This document shows positions 1-8,921 of a DNA stretch of 47,084 nt, piece by piece; position 1 is the stretch's first letter; each line of letters starts with the position of its first letter. A program made the translations under genes and the position numbers. The DNA is taken from contig CAZMFZ010000008.1 in the NCBI GenBank assembly GCA_964565665.1, forward strand, positions 1 through 47,084, given 5' to 3'. The DNA comes from CAZMFZ01 sp964565665. Lineage in GTDB: Bacteria > Bacteroidota > Bacteroidia > Cytophagales > UBA9547. The notes under the pieces were generated by a model. That model did not search any database, was not told the origin of the DNA, and saw only the letters and a list, made by a program, of their open reading frames with translations.

Positions 1-338
1 AGCGTCCATTGCATCGTCAATGTCTTTGCCAATGGTAGGTTGCGTTGCTCTGCCTCATTTTTCTGGCACTAGCCTCCGCTTGTGTTTCCTGTTAGCTACT
101 GAAATTGTAATATAGAGCTTAGTGAAATTATACATTTCAACCTTTTTTATATTTGGTAAAAGTGGGTGGCTGCCCAAGTGAGAAGCAGCACAGGTTGCAA
201 AACTGCGCCAGTTTGGGGCTTCTGTGAATCAGCAAGTTGAAAAAATAATTTACGAAACCACTATCCAAATCTTAATTTGCTTTTCTTAAATTCTAGTTTT
301 CAGTTAGTTTTGAATTTAAACCAGAATTAATTCAATTC
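1..338. other. Left-edge region without a supported gene
   Basis: I see no convincing gene here. Short open stretches run in from the left edge (one plus-strand frame is open to about 111) but give no recognisable protein. Around 182-223 there is a nested inverted repeat: AGAAGC (182-187) pairs with GCTTCT (218-223) and encloses AAACTG-CGC-CAGTTT. It could be a small hairpin of unknown role. The last 80 bases are AT-rich and probably hold the promoter of the deacetylase gene, but no clear TAnnTTTG box is visible. Confidence 0.4.
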
Positions 339-1370
339 ATGACTTTTGTAAATTTAGTCAGGAAAACAATTGGAACTTTATCCACTGTATTTCCGCAAAA
401 TGTACTGCTAAAAGTGTCTTCCAAAAAGATACTACTGCCGTTTTACCATGCAGTGAGCGATGTATATCTTCCACACATAAGTAATTTATATACCGTTCGA
501 AATACTTCACTTTTCGAAAAAGACTTAGATTTCTTTTGTAAAAATTATCTGCCCATTTCTACAGACGAACTTTATGCTATCACATCTGAAAATAGGGCTT
601 TGAACAAACCTGTTTTTCATCTCAGTTTCGATGACGGCTTGAAACAAGTCTATCATGAAATAGCACCGATTCTAGAGCGAAAAGGAATTCCAGCAAGTAT
701 ATTTCTCAATTCACAATTTATTGATAATAAAGCCTTATTCTTCCGCTACAAAGCGAGCTTAATCATCGAATATGTGAAAAGCAATGATGTTGGTAGCAAA
801 ATTGTATTGCTAGAAGCCATTCTCGGCAAAAGAATTGCAAAAAAAAAGGAGTTTATTTCATTAGTATTAAGCTTAAAATACTATGATGCTGATAAAATAA
901 ATCAAATGGCTTTGGCATTAAATATTGATTTTGAAGAGTTTCTAAAAGATTATCAACCATATTTAAACTCATATGAAATCGCTAGCCTCATTAAAAGAGG
1001 ATTTACAATCGGGTCGCATAGTATTGACCATCCTTATTTTAAATTAATAGATATAAAAGAGCAAAAAAGGCAAGTTATAGAAGCCGCAAAGTTTATTGAG
1101 TCGAATTTTGATTTAACAAACAGGTACTTTTCCTTCCCATTTAGCGATGATGGCATTTCAAAACAACTTTTCCAATGGTTGTTTAATGAAGAGAGATTTA
1201 AGCTAAGTTTTGGTGTTTCAGGCTTAAAACAGGATGTATATAGTTCTCACTTGCATCGCATCCCAATTGAAGCAAGCAGTGATTCGGCAGAGAAAATTGT
1301 AAAGACAGAATATTTGTATTTTTTGCTCAAGCAAATAGTGAATAAAAACAAGATTTGGAGAAATGATTAA
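339..1370 (+). CDS. Polysaccharide deacetylase (NodB-type) family protein
   Basis: A 343-residue protein of the NodB/CE4 deacetylase fold. The metal-site Asp pair is visible in SFDDG (D98-D99), and the His-x3-His metal ligands in GSHSIDH (H227, H231). Family members remove acetyl (or related) groups from sugars at the cell surface or in glycan precursors. There is no clear signal peptide, and the region between the two motifs is longer than in the minimal domain, as in cell-wall or exopolysaccharide cluster deacetylases. The stop overlaps the start of the methyltransferase by 8 bases, so the two genes are probably translated together and belong to the end of a glycan-biosynthesis cluster lying to the left. 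Substrate unknown. Confidence 0.8.
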   Translation: MTFVNLVRKTIGTLSTVFPQNVLLKVSSKKILLPFYHAVSDVYLPHISNLYTVRNTSLFEKDLDFFCKNYLPISTDELYAITSENRALNKPVFHLSFDDGLKQVYHEIAPILERKGIPASIFLNSQFIDNKALFFRYKASLIIEYVKSNDVGSKIVLLEAILGKRIAKKKEFISLVLSLKYYDADKINQMALALNIDFEEFLKDYQPYLNSYEIASLIKRGFTIGSHSIDHPYFKLIDIKEQKRQVIEAAKFIESNFDLTNRYFSFPFSDDGISKQLFQWLFNEERFKLSFGVSGLKQDVYSSHLHRIPIEASSDSAEKIVKTEYLYFLLKQIVNKNKIWRND

Positions 1371-2121
1371 GCAGATTTACAAGAAACTTGTAAGAGAAAA
1401 AACCAGAAATGAACTGAGGAATTATCTAAATCGATTTATCAGTTTATTTTATTGGGGGGATAATTTACATTGCAACTGCTGCAACAAGCATTTTAGAAAA
1501 TTTCTATCCAAAGGGCATTTAAAAAGGCAAAATGCCCAATGCCCATATTGTGGATCGCTGGAACGTACACGATTGCTTCTGTTTTATTTACAGAATGAAA
1601 CTACTATTTTTAAGAAACATGCAAGAGTTCTTCACATTGCTCCTGAGGTGTGTTTATATAATGTTTTAAAAAAGCAGGATTTAGAATATATCGATGGAGA
1701 TATCAACCCGGCATTGGCAAATTATGTGGTTGACATCACTGCTATTCAATTCCCAAACAATCATTTTGACCTTATAATATGCTCACATGTATTGGGGCAC
1801 GTGCCTAATGAGCAAAAAGCATTACAGGAACTAAAGAGGGTTCTAAACCCGGAAGGCAAAGCAATCTTGATGACTTTGTTAGCTACTGAAAATGAGACTA
1901 CAGTGGAAAATGCAGAAATAGACACACCTCAACTTAGGCTAGTTAATTATGGTGAGCCCGACTTGTGCCGTTTACACGGCCGCGATTTTGCACAACGAAT
2001 TAAAAACACAGGATTCAAAGTTTCTCAAATTGAGTACAATAAGCAATTTGACGAAGAGTTCAGAACTAAATACTTGCTTGGTGATGGTAAAAGAGAGGTG
2101 ATTTTCTTATGTACCAGATAG
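1363..2121 (+). CDS. SAM-dependent methyltransferase with N-terminal zinc ribbon
   Basis: A 252-residue protein. Residues 37-63 hold a likely zinc ribbon (C37/C40 and C60/C63, CNCC and CPYC). From about residue 85 a class I methyltransferase fold follows: motif I is the atypical LHIAPE form, then an acidic GDIN step, then DLIICSHVLGHV and a proline-containing LKRVLNPEG motif. Such proteins often lie in polysaccharide or glycosyltransferase clusters and probably methylate a sugar or lipid-linked intermediate. The start overlaps the deacetylase stop by 8 bases, so the genes are likely co-transcribed. The acceptor substrate cannot be read from sequence. Confidence 0.78.
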   Translation: MIKQIYKKLVREKTRNELRNYLNRFISLFYWGDNLHCNCCNKHFRKFLSKGHLKRQNAQCPYCGSLERTRLLLFYLQNETTIFKKHARVLHIAPEVCLYNVLKKQDLEYIDGDINPALANYVVDITAIQFPNNHFDLIICSHVLGHVPNEQKALQELKRVLNPEGKAILMTLLATENETTVENAEIDTPQLRLVNYGEPDLCRLHGRDFAQRIKNTGFKVSQIEYNKQFDEEFRTKYLLGDGKREVIFLCTR

Positions 2122-2203
2122 GTGCTAAACAATTTCTAACTCAGCTCATTGTCTCCATATAGCCTCGAAGCCAAGGCTGACTCACGCTACGAATAGGCAG
2201 GAC

Positions 2204-2239
2204 AATCTTTTCCAAAGTTCTAAAACTTTGGAAAAGATT
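2204..2239. terminator. 16-bp perfect inverted repeat, likely terminator or palindromic repeat
   Basis: AATCTTTTCCAAAGTT (2204-2219) pairs perfectly with AACTTTGGAAAAGATT (2224-2239) around a 4-base loop, and an AT-rich run follows. It lies downstream of the methyltransferase gene and could end that transcript. Its core resembles the hairpin after carB (20320-20350), so it may also belong to a dispersed palindrome family. Confidence 0.65.
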
Positions 2240-2373
2240 TAATTATATACAATACGAAAGCCGAATACTTTCTAGGTTTTTACAGGATAGTTTGAAACTG
2301 CCTAGTAAATATTTGATATTAAAAGTTTGATAGGCAATGCCAATTTTCCCCAACCAAAACCCAAAAACTCTCC

Positions 2374-2381
2374 TATTTTTG
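2374..2381 (+). promoter_or_regulatory. Bacteroidota-type -7 box before cysD
   Basis: TATTTTTG followed by CA matches the TAnnTTTG consensus of the Bacteroidota primary sigma factor. No good TTTG -33 element is seen at 19-21 bases upstream. Transcription from here would start near 2388, downstream of the most upstream possible start codon (2327) and just upstream of the GTG at 2402, which favours that GTG. Confidence 0.5.
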
Positions 2382-2401
2382 CACTTGAAATAATTTACAA
2401 C

Positions 2402-3298
2402 GTGCCATTAACACATTTAGAACAACTAGAGTCGGAAGCTATTTTCATTATGCGTGAGGTGGCGGCTCAATTTGAAAAACCTGTTTTGCTTTTTTCAGGC
2501 GGAAAAGATTCGATAGTAATGGTAAAACTGGCTCAAAAAGCCTTTTACCCTGCCGCTATTCCTTTTCCTTTGCTCCATATCGACACAGGTCACAATTTCC
2601 AAGAGGCACTCGATTACCGCGATTGGCTGGCAAAAGATGTAAATGCCGATTTGTTGATCCGCAAAGTGCAAGATTCTATCGATAGCGGTCGTGCCCAAGA
2701 AGAAAAAGGGCCACATGCCACACGCAATAGCTTACAAACTGTAACGCTACTCGATGCTTTGGAAGAATTAAAATACGATGCTGCTTTTGGTGGGGGTAGG
2801 AGAGATGAAGAAAAAGCCCGTGCCAAAGAACGATTCTTCTCACACCGAGATGAATTTGGCCAATGGGATCCGAAAAACCAACGCCCCGAACTCTGGAATT
2901 TATTTAATGGCAGAAAGCATCAAGGCGAGCATTTTCGCATATTTCCATTGAGTAATTGGACAGAAATGGACGTGTGGCAATACATTGCAAAGGAAAATAT
3001 TCCCCTTCCAAGTATCTATTTTTCCCATAAAAGAGATGTGTTTGTCCGCAATGGTGTTATTTATTCTGAAAACAATATAATGCAAAAGCTACTGGGCGAA
3101 ACTGTGGTGCAAAAGGTAGTTCGATGCCGCACGGTGGGCGATATTACCACCACTGGTATGGTAGAAAGTCTGGCTACATCACTTGAAGATATTATTCAGG
3201 AAGTAGCCTCAGCCCGCACTACCGAAAGAGGCATGAGGGCAGACGACAAACGCTCTGATGCCGCCATGGAAGACAGAAAAAAACAAGGGTATTTTTAA
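2402..3298 (+). CDS. cysD: Sulfate adenylyltransferase subunit 2 (CysD)
   Basis: Small catalytic subunit of ATP sulfurylase, which makes adenosine 5'-phosphosulfate from sulfate and ATP, the first step of sulfate assimilation or sulfonation-donor synthesis. The ATP PP-loop is SGGKDS, and the family block GGGRRDEEKARAKER, DPKNQRPELW, PLSNWTE and a terminal KKQGYF are all present. The frame is open from 2327, but the GTG at 2402 gives a 298-residue protein aligned with the family N-terminus (LTHLEQLESEAI) and lies below the likely promoter. The usual partner GTPase gene cysN is not next to it, since a secreted glycosidase follows. It is somewhat diverged from the enterobacterial form (SGGKDS instead of SIGKDS). 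Confidence 0.88.
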   Translation: MPLTHLEQLESEAIFIMREVAAQFEKPVLLFSGGKDSIVMVKLAQKAFYPAAIPFPLLHIDTGHNFQEALDYRDWLAKDVNADLLIRKVQDSIDSGRAQEEKGPHATRNSLQTVTLLDALEELKYDAAFGGGRRDEEKARAKERFFSHRDEFGQWDPKNQRPELWNLFNGRKHQGEHFRIFPLSNWTEMDVWQYIAKENIPLPSIYFSHKRDVFVRNGVIYSENNIMQKLLGETVVQKVVRCRTVGDITTTGMVESLATSLEDIIQEVASARTTERGMRADDKRSDAAMEDRKKQGYF

Positions 3299-3366
3299 GA
3301 AATAATATTTAATTAGAGCATAATTTCACTAATCCAGCTATTCATTCAGCTAATACACTTCATAAA

Positions 3367-5109
3367 ATGCGATACCTCTTTTATTCTTCTCTGTTATTCC
3401 TTTCATACACCCTTATTGCCCAAAATCAATATTTCCAACCCGGAAAAGATTGGCTTGATACCGAAGGCAAATTGATTGAAGCCCATGCCACAGGCATATT
3501 GAAGCAGGGAGATACCTATTTTTGGTATGGCGAAAATAAGAGCAAAGGCAATACCAACCTAGTGGGCATTTCATGCTATTCTTCAAAAGATTTGCTCAAC
3601 TGGAAAAATGAAGGTGTGGTACTTGCCGCAGCCGATATGCCAAGCGATTTTAATGCCGCAATTACAAAAGATGCCGTTTGTGAGCGTGCAAAGGTGATTT
3701 ACAATGCCAAAACTAAAAAGTATGTAATGTGGATGCACCTCGATAGCAAAAGCTATACCTCGGCAAGTGCAGGCATAGCCATAGCCGACAAACCCAATGG
3801 CAATTTTAAGTTTATAAGCTTCAAACGCCCCGTGAAATATGCTTACAATTATAATTTGTCGAGGGGCGAAGCCTATAACACACATGAAAAAGAACTTGGC
3901 AATACCTTTCGAGATATGAATTTGTTTGTAGATACCGATGGTAAAGCTTATGTGTTTTATGCCAGTGAAGACAACGCCACTATGTATGTGGTGCGGTTGA
4001 ACGAAAGCTTTACAGATGTAGAACAGCCGCTTGTCGAAGGCAAAAACTGGGCTAGAATCTTTATAAACGGCAATCGAGAAGCGCCCGCACCATTCAAATA
4101 CAAGAACAAATATTATATTTTCACCTCTGGCCTTACGGGTTGGGCTCCTAATCCAGCTCAATATGCAGTAGCACCTTCTATTTTTGGACCTTGGGAAGTA
4201 AAAGGCAATCCTTGTGTAGGCATAGAATCGGAAACTACCTTTCGCTCACAGAGCACTTTTGTATTGCCAGCTCCCAATGCTCCCGATGGCTCGTTTATTT
4301 TTATGGCAGATAGGTGGGATGGTACCACTCTTGAAAATTCCCGCTATATGTGGCTACCTTTTGTTGTGAAAGATGAAGAGATAGTAATTCGCAATTATGA
4401 AAAATGGAACTTATCTATCCTTAATAATAAAAATGAAGCCCTTTCAAAACCCAATGCCTCCATTACTTCTTCAATCAATGGCATACCAAAACTAACTTGG
4501 ACTACCATTGCAGGAGCCGACATATACCAAATATATAAAAACGGCAAAAATGTAGGGGCTACTACGTATTCAGAGTTTGCTATCTCAGCAGAATTAGCAG
4601 CACGTGCTTTTCATTATACAGTGGTAGCTCAAAATATACATGGTACTATGTCGAAGCCTTCATTGTCTGTAATTTACCAAACTGGCAAGGCCAACACCAT
4701 CAACCTCAATGAGATTGAGCCTGACTTGCACAAGCAAGGCTGGGGAAATTTGAAGTATAATAAGAACGTAGATGATGGCAATATTTCCATTGCAGGCAAG
4801 CCATTTGCCACAGGCATCGGTACCCACGCCCCTGCACAATCCGTTTATTATTTGGGGGGATTATATAATAGTTTTTCTGGTTTTGTAGGCAGAACTAATG
4901 GTATTGTAGATGGCGAAGTACAATTTTTTATTTACGGAGATGGCAAATTACTTTGGAAAAGTCCATTAATGAAGGCCAATACTGCCGCTTTGCCTTTTAC
5001 AATAAATATAAATAATATTCAAGAACTGAATTTAGTGGCTACCGAGGGCAGCGATGGCACAAGCTACGACTGTGTGGCTTGGTGCGATGCTGTGTTGGAT
5101 GTAAGGTAA
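3367..5109 (+). CDS. Secreted GH43-like glycosidase with C-terminal NPCBM domain
   Basis: A 580-residue exported protein with a signal peptide at residues 1-18. Residues about 22-340 form a five-bladed beta-propeller of the GH43 type: DTEGKLIEAHATGI with TYFWYGE at the start, FRDMNLFVDTDGKAYVFYAS near 181-200, and REAPAPFKYKNKYYIFTS with candidate acid E238. This pattern is closest to exo-1,3-galactanase-like GH43 proteins. A fibronectin/Ig-like linker follows (about 350-435), then an NPCBM/NEW2 carbohydrate-binding domain (about 438-580: GIGTHAP, FYGDGK-like and DCVAWCDA). No T9SS tail is present, so it probably stays periplasmic. It follows cysD by 68 bases without shared function. The exact substrate is uncertain. 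Confidence 0.78.
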   Translation: MRYLFYSSLLFLSYTLIAQNQYFQPGKDWLDTEGKLIEAHATGILKQGDTYFWYGENKSKGNTNLVGISCYSSKDLLNWKNEGVVLAAADMPSDFNAAITKDAVCERAKVIYNAKTKKYVMWMHLDSKSYTSASAGIAIADKPNGNFKFISFKRPVKYAYNYNLSRGEAYNTHEKELGNTFRDMNLFVDTDGKAYVFYASEDNATMYVVRLNESFTDVEQPLVEGKNWARIFINGNREAPAPFKYKNKYYIFTSGLTGWAPNPAQYAVAPSIFGPWEVKGNPCVGIESETTFRSQSTFVLPAPNAPDGSFIFMADRWDGTTLENSRYMWLPFVVKDEEIVIRNYEKWNLSILNNKNEALSKPNASITSSINGIPKLTWTTIAGADIYQIYKNGKNVGATTYSEFAISAELAARAFHYTVVAQNIHGTMSKPSLSVIYQTGKANTINLNEIEPDLHKQGWGNLKYNKNVDDGNISIAGKPFATGIGTHAPAQSVYYLGGLYNSFSGFVGRTNGIVDGEVQFFIYGDGKLLWKSPLMKANTAALPFTININNIQELNLVATEGSDGTSYDCVAWCDAVLDVR

Positions 5110-5194
5110 TTAGTATTATCGTTACCAATGGTTGCAAACCTTGGTAATCGATGGCTATAAAGTAAAGTTGATTTGCTGTATAGTTAGTCCTTCG

Positions 5195-5252
5195 TCACCC
5201 CTCTCCGCTGGAGAGAGCCTGCCCCGTTCAAACGGGGGGATGAGGGTGAGGT
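5195..5252. repeat. Cloverleaf-like palindromic intergenic repeat, copy 1
   Basis: An outer stem TCACCC (5195-5200) with GGGTGA (5244-5249) encloses two hairpins, CTCTCC-GCT-GGAGAG (5201-5215) and CCCCGTT-CA-AACGGGG (5222-5237). It sits between the convergent GH43-like gene and thyA. A related, reduced copy lies at 8042-8084. It resembles REP-type elements and may serve as a bidirectional terminator. Confidence 0.6.
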
Positions 5253-5325
5253 TCAATAAAAAGTCTGGATTAAGGATTAGAAAATGCCAGAAATTTTTCA
5301 GGAATCAATGATTAATAAAAATATT

Positions 5326-6120
5326 TTACACCGCTACCGCTCCTTTGATGGCAGGCCATGGGTCGTAGGCTTCCAGTGTGAAATCTTCATATTTGAAACT
5401 AAAAATATCTATCACCGCAGGGTTTAGTAGCATAGTAGGCAATGGCTTTGGCTCTCTGGAAAGTTGCAAATGTACTTGCTCCAAATGGTTGGAATAAATA
5501 TGAGTGTCGCCAAAAGTATGCACGAACTCCCCAACTTCAAGGTTACAAACTTGGGCTATCATCATAGTGAGCAATGCATAAGAGGCAATATTGAAGGGCA
5601 CACCCAAAAATACATCGGCACTTCGCTGGTACAATTGGCAAGAAAGCTTGCCGTTGGCTACATAAAACTGAAACATGGTGTGGCAAGGCGGCAATGCCAT
5701 TTGATCTACATCGGCTACATTCCAAGCACTTACTATTAACCTTCTTGAGTTGGGATTTTTCTTGATTTGGGCTATCAAATTTGTTATTTGATCTACCGTT
5801 CTGCCATCTGGGCATTGCCAACTTCGCCATTGGTAGCCATACACAGGTCCTAAATCCCCTTTGGCATCAGCCCATTCATCCCAAATAGATACCCCATTGT
5901 CTTTCAAATATTTGATATTGGTATCGCCCTGTAAAAACCATATCAATTCATGGATAATAGATTTGAGATGCACTTTCTTGGTAGTTACCAAAGGGAATCC
6001 TTGTGCCAAATCGAACCGCATTTGGTAGCCAAATACGCTGTAAGTACCCGTTCCGGTGCGGTCGTGTTTGAAAACTCCCTTATCTAAAATATGTGAAAGC
6101 AGTTGGTGGTATTGTGTCAT
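5326..6120 (-). CDS. thyA: Thymidylate synthase (ThyA)
   Basis: Converts dUMP to dTMP with methylene-tetrahydrofolate. The ATG at 6118-6120 gives exactly 264 residues, the length of the Escherichia coli enzyme, and puts the nucleophile at C146 in LPPCHTMFQFYV. Other signature blocks are HDRTGTGT, GFPLVTTKK, VYGYQWRSW, SRRLIVSAWN, QRSADVFLGVPFN and HTFGDTHIYSNH. The frame is open further upstream into the end of ilvD, but those residues are not family-like. It follows ilvD by about 53 bases on the same strand, and the pair is probably one transcript. Confidence 0.96.
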   Translation of the reverse strand: MTQYHQLLSHILDKGVFKHDRTGTGTYSVFGYQMRFDLAQGFPLVTTKKVHLKSIIHELIWFLQGDTNIKYLKDNGVSIWDEWADAKGDLGPVYGYQWRSWQCPDGRTVDQITNLIAQIKKNPNSRRLIVSAWNVADVDQMALPPCHTMFQFYVANGKLSCQLYQRSADVFLGVPFNIASYALLTMMIAQVCNLEVGEFVHTFGDTHIYSNHLEQVHLQLSREPKPLPTMLLNPAVIDIFSFKYEDFTLEAYDPWPAIKGAVAV

Positions 6121-6173
6121 TTTTATTGATAAAGAAGATGATTTTACCTTAATGGCAGCCAGATTATGCCTGC

Positions 6174-7847
6174 TTACCAATCTGTTACACAGCCTTCACT
6201 TGCATTTTGCACGTTTTTAATGTATTTCCAAAGCACACCCGATTTTACCTTGTAATCTGGTTTCTTCCAAGCCGCTTTTCGAGTGGCTAATTCCGTGTCT
6301 GGTATCATTACATTAATCGTGTTATTGACAGCATCAATCACAATAGTGTCGCCATCTTTTACCAAGGCCAATTCGCCACCTTCCATAGCTTCAGGTGTAA
6401 TATGCCCTACAACAAAGCCATGCGATCCGCCTGAAAAACGACCATCGGTAATCAAAGCCACTTTATCTCCCAAGCCTTTGCCCATAATGGCAGAGGTTGG
6501 TTTGAGCATCTCTGGCATTCCAGGTCCGCCTTTAGGCCCAACATATCGCACTACTACTACATGGCCTGCTTTCACTATGCCTTCATCTATTCCTGTATTC
6601 AACTCAGCTTCAGAATCGAAACATATCGCTTTGCCTTCAAATTTTTCTCCTTCTTTCCCTGTAATTTTAGCCACAGCACCTAATTTGGCAATATTTCCAT
6701 AGAGAATTTGAATATGCCCTTGTGCTTTTATTGGATTATCTAAAGGTCTTAATAAATCTTGTCCTGGGGTTAAATCAGGCACATTTGCCAAATTTTCCGC
6801 AATAGTTTTACCTGTCACAGTAAGGCATTCGCCATTTAGCATTCCGTTTTTTAACATAAATTTCATAATGGCCGGTATGCCACCTACTTTCCAGAGGTCT
6901 TCCATCAGGTATTTACCGCTAGGCTTCATGTCGGCAAGCAAAGGCGTGGTGTCGGAAATATGTTGAAAATCAGCCAATTGTAATGGTATTCCAGCTGTTC
7001 TAGACATGGCAAGTAAATGCAGTACAGCATTTGTAGAGCCACCCAATACAGTTACCACTTTAAAAGCATTAAAAAATGCTTCTTTCGTCACTATATCACT
7101 GGGTTTAATATCTTTTTCAAGCAAATTCAAAATTGCAGCACCCACATTTCTACATTCATTTTTCTTTTCTTCGCTTCTAGCTGGCATTGAAGAGCTGTAG
7201 GGCAAGCTCATTCCCATGGCCTCAATGGCAGAAGCCAATGTATTGGCTGTATACATGCCGCCACAAGCTCCTGGTCCGGGGCAAGAATGCTTAATAATTT
7301 CTCTGAAATCTTCAGGCGTAATTTTGCCCGCCACTTGTTTGCCATGAGCTTCAAATGCCGATACAATATTTAATTTCTCACCATTATGCTCTCCACCATT
7401 TATTGTTCCCCCATAAATCATTATTGCGGGTCTGTTAAGCCTTGCAATAGCCATTATGGCGCCTGGCATATTTTTATCACAGCCTACAACTGTTACCAAT
7501 CCATCATAAAAATGCGCTCCAGTAATGGTTTCAATCGAATCGGCAATTACTTCGCGAGAGGGCAATGAAAAACGCATACCATCATTGCCATTGGTAATGC
7601 CATCGCTCACTCCAATGGTGGTAAATTGAAGCCCAACTATGCCATGTTTTGCCATTCCTTCTTTGGCTAAAGCGGCATAATTTACCAAGTGCATATTGCA
7701 TGGGTTGCCATCAAAACCAGTACTTCCCACGCCCACAAAGGGTTTGTTTAGGTCTTCCTCAGCTATTCCCGAACCAATAAGCATGGCTTGTGAAGCGGGT
7801 AGCGTATCGTCTTGAGTGATAGTGCGGCTGTGTTTATTTAATATCAT
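6174..7847 (-). CDS. ilvD: Dihydroxy-acid dehydratase (IlvD)
   Basis: An iron-sulfur dehydratase of branched-chain amino acid synthesis that converts 2,3-dihydroxy-isovalerate and -methylvalerate to their 2-keto acids. The 557-residue length is normal. The expected motifs are present: GNPCNMHL, VVGCDKNMPGA (cluster and magnesium ligands), HSCPGPGACGGMYTANT, and the C-terminal TDGRFSGGSHGFVVGHITPEA. The ATG at 7845-7847 fits the family start. It is the first gene of a minus-strand pair with thyA. No other ilv genes are visible, so this is a detached member of the pathway. Confidence 0.96.
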   Translation of the reverse strand: MILNKHSRTITQDDTLPASQAMLIGSGIAEEDLNKPFVGVGSTGFDGNPCNMHLVNYAALAKEGMAKHGIVGLQFTTIGVSDGITNGNDGMRFSLPSREVIADSIETITGAHFYDGLVTVVGCDKNMPGAIMAIARLNRPAIMIYGGTINGGEHNGEKLNIVSAFEAHGKQVAGKITPEDFREIIKHSCPGPGACGGMYTANTLASAIEAMGMSLPYSSSMPARSEEKKNECRNVGAAILNLLEKDIKPSDIVTKEAFFNAFKVVTVLGGSTNAVLHLLAMSRTAGIPLQLADFQHISDTTPLLADMKPSGKYLMEDLWKVGGIPAIMKFMLKNGMLNGECLTVTGKTIAENLANVPDLTPGQDLLRPLDNPIKAQGHIQILYGNIAKLGAVAKITGKEGEKFEGKAICFDSEAELNTGIDEGIVKAGHVVVVRYVGPKGGPGMPEMLKPTSAIMGKGLGDKVALITDGRFSGGSHGFVVGHITPEAMEGGELALVKDGDTIVIDAVNNTINVMIPDTELATRKAAWKKPDYKVKSGVLWKYIKNVQNASEGCVTDW

Positions 7848-8041
7848 TTGTTGATTTGATTACATTATTCGAAAAGGTTTGCAAAGAAATAAAGTAAAAT
7901 GTAGAATTGAAAGTTGAAAAGTGTAAACCTTTAAGAATGTTGATTTAATGTAGTAAACAATATTCAAATTTGTTGAAACAAAAAATCGCTCAATTAATGT
8001 CTTAGGGTTTAAAATGGATAATTCAAATTCATTAACTTAAG

Positions 8042-8084
8042 ACCTCATTTCCTTCTCAGTTGGAGAAGGATTAAGGGATGAGGT
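8042..8084. repeat. Cloverleaf-like palindromic repeat, reduced copy 2
   Basis: The outer stem ACCTCAT (8042-8048) with ATGAGGT (8078-8084) encloses the hairpin CCTTCTC-AGTTG-GAGAAGG (8051-8069). The second inner hairpin of copy 1 is reduced to a few bases. It sits in the divergent space between ilvD and the Fic gene. Confidence 0.5.
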
Positions 8085-8114
8085 TATTTGAACGTGGCTT
8101 AATTTAATGACACA

Positions 8115-8915
8115 ATGGATAATTTGCAATTTGAAATATTACGAACAGATTTACTAGACGAATATTCGCATAAAGTGGAGAATATGATAGTAGACAATTT
8201 TGAAGCATTGTCAGAAAGCGAATTGTCAATTGATACATTTAGTTTTTACACTTCAGTTTCTGCCGTTTTTTCCTCTAAAATAGAAGGAGAAAACATAGAA
8301 TTAGATTCGTATGTCAAACACAAATGATTTGGAATAGAATTTCTGCCCGACTACACACAAAAAATTGATGATTTATACAATGCATACCAGTTTGCTAAAT
8401 CAGCAAGATGTAGTCAAGCAAATCTTGAAAAAGCACATCAAATGTTGACCCAACATATTTTACCTATTACTCAACAAGGGAAAATAACAACTGGGAATAT
8501 GTATGTAACCACGATTGATGGGAAAATAGAATATGTAGCGGCATCTCCTTATGCAATAAAAGGTGAATTGGAAAAATTTTATTTTGATTTAGATGTTTTA
8601 TTAAATACCAATCTAAGTATCAATGAAGTTTTCTATTTTGCATCATTAATTCATTTAGTGTTTGTCAAAATTCATCCATTTGAAGATGGAAATGGGAGAA
8701 TCTCTCGTTTGCTTGAAAAATGGTTCTTAGCAGAAAAACTAGGAGAGAAAGCGTGGTATATACAATCTGAAAAAAACTATTTTGCAAATCACCAAACCTA
8801 TTATAAAAATATAAGGCAATTAGGAATGGAATATGATTTTCTTGATTATGAAAAATCTATCCCTTTTTTACTTGTGCTGCCTCAATCCTTGATTTTTGAA
8901 AAAGATAATATATAA
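8115..8915 (+). pseudogene. Fic-family protein gene interrupted by an in-frame TGA
   Basis: Fic proteins transfer AMP or other nucleotide groups to target proteins. One reading frame runs from 8115 to 8915 with a single TGA at 8325-8327 (codon 71). The frame is open on both sides and the peptide is continuous in family sense (DSYVKHK, then FGIEFLPDY), so one base change would restore it. The upstream part carries the class II inhibitory helix SSKIEG (S53, E57). The downstream part carries the catalytic HPFEDGNGR (8673-8699). An internal ATG at 8442 opens a 157-residue frame with the whole catalytic motif but without the inhibitory helix. TGA is a normal stop elsewhere in the window, so recoding is unlikely. 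A sequencing error is possible. Confidence 0.82.
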
Positions 8916-8921
8916 GTTGCC

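Noticed and set aside
1..111. Open plus-strand frame running in from the left edge
   Set aside because: It is short, begins outside the window, has no recognisable motif, and the reverse strand reads equally well in part. Not called as a gene.
150..230. tRNA-like or small RNA gene near the left edge
   Set aside because: A nested hairpin exists, but no acceptor stem, T-loop or anticodon arm could be laid out.
3583..4161. 192-codon reverse-strand frame inside the GH43-like gene
   Set aside because: It lies fully antisense to a protein with clear motifs and has no family resemblance, so it is a shadow.
8325..8327. TGA as a recoded (Trp or selenocysteine) codon in the Fic gene
   Set aside because: TGA ends other genes here (for example DUF177 at 9465-9467). 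No SECIS-like element is visible, and the position calls for a basic residue in the family.
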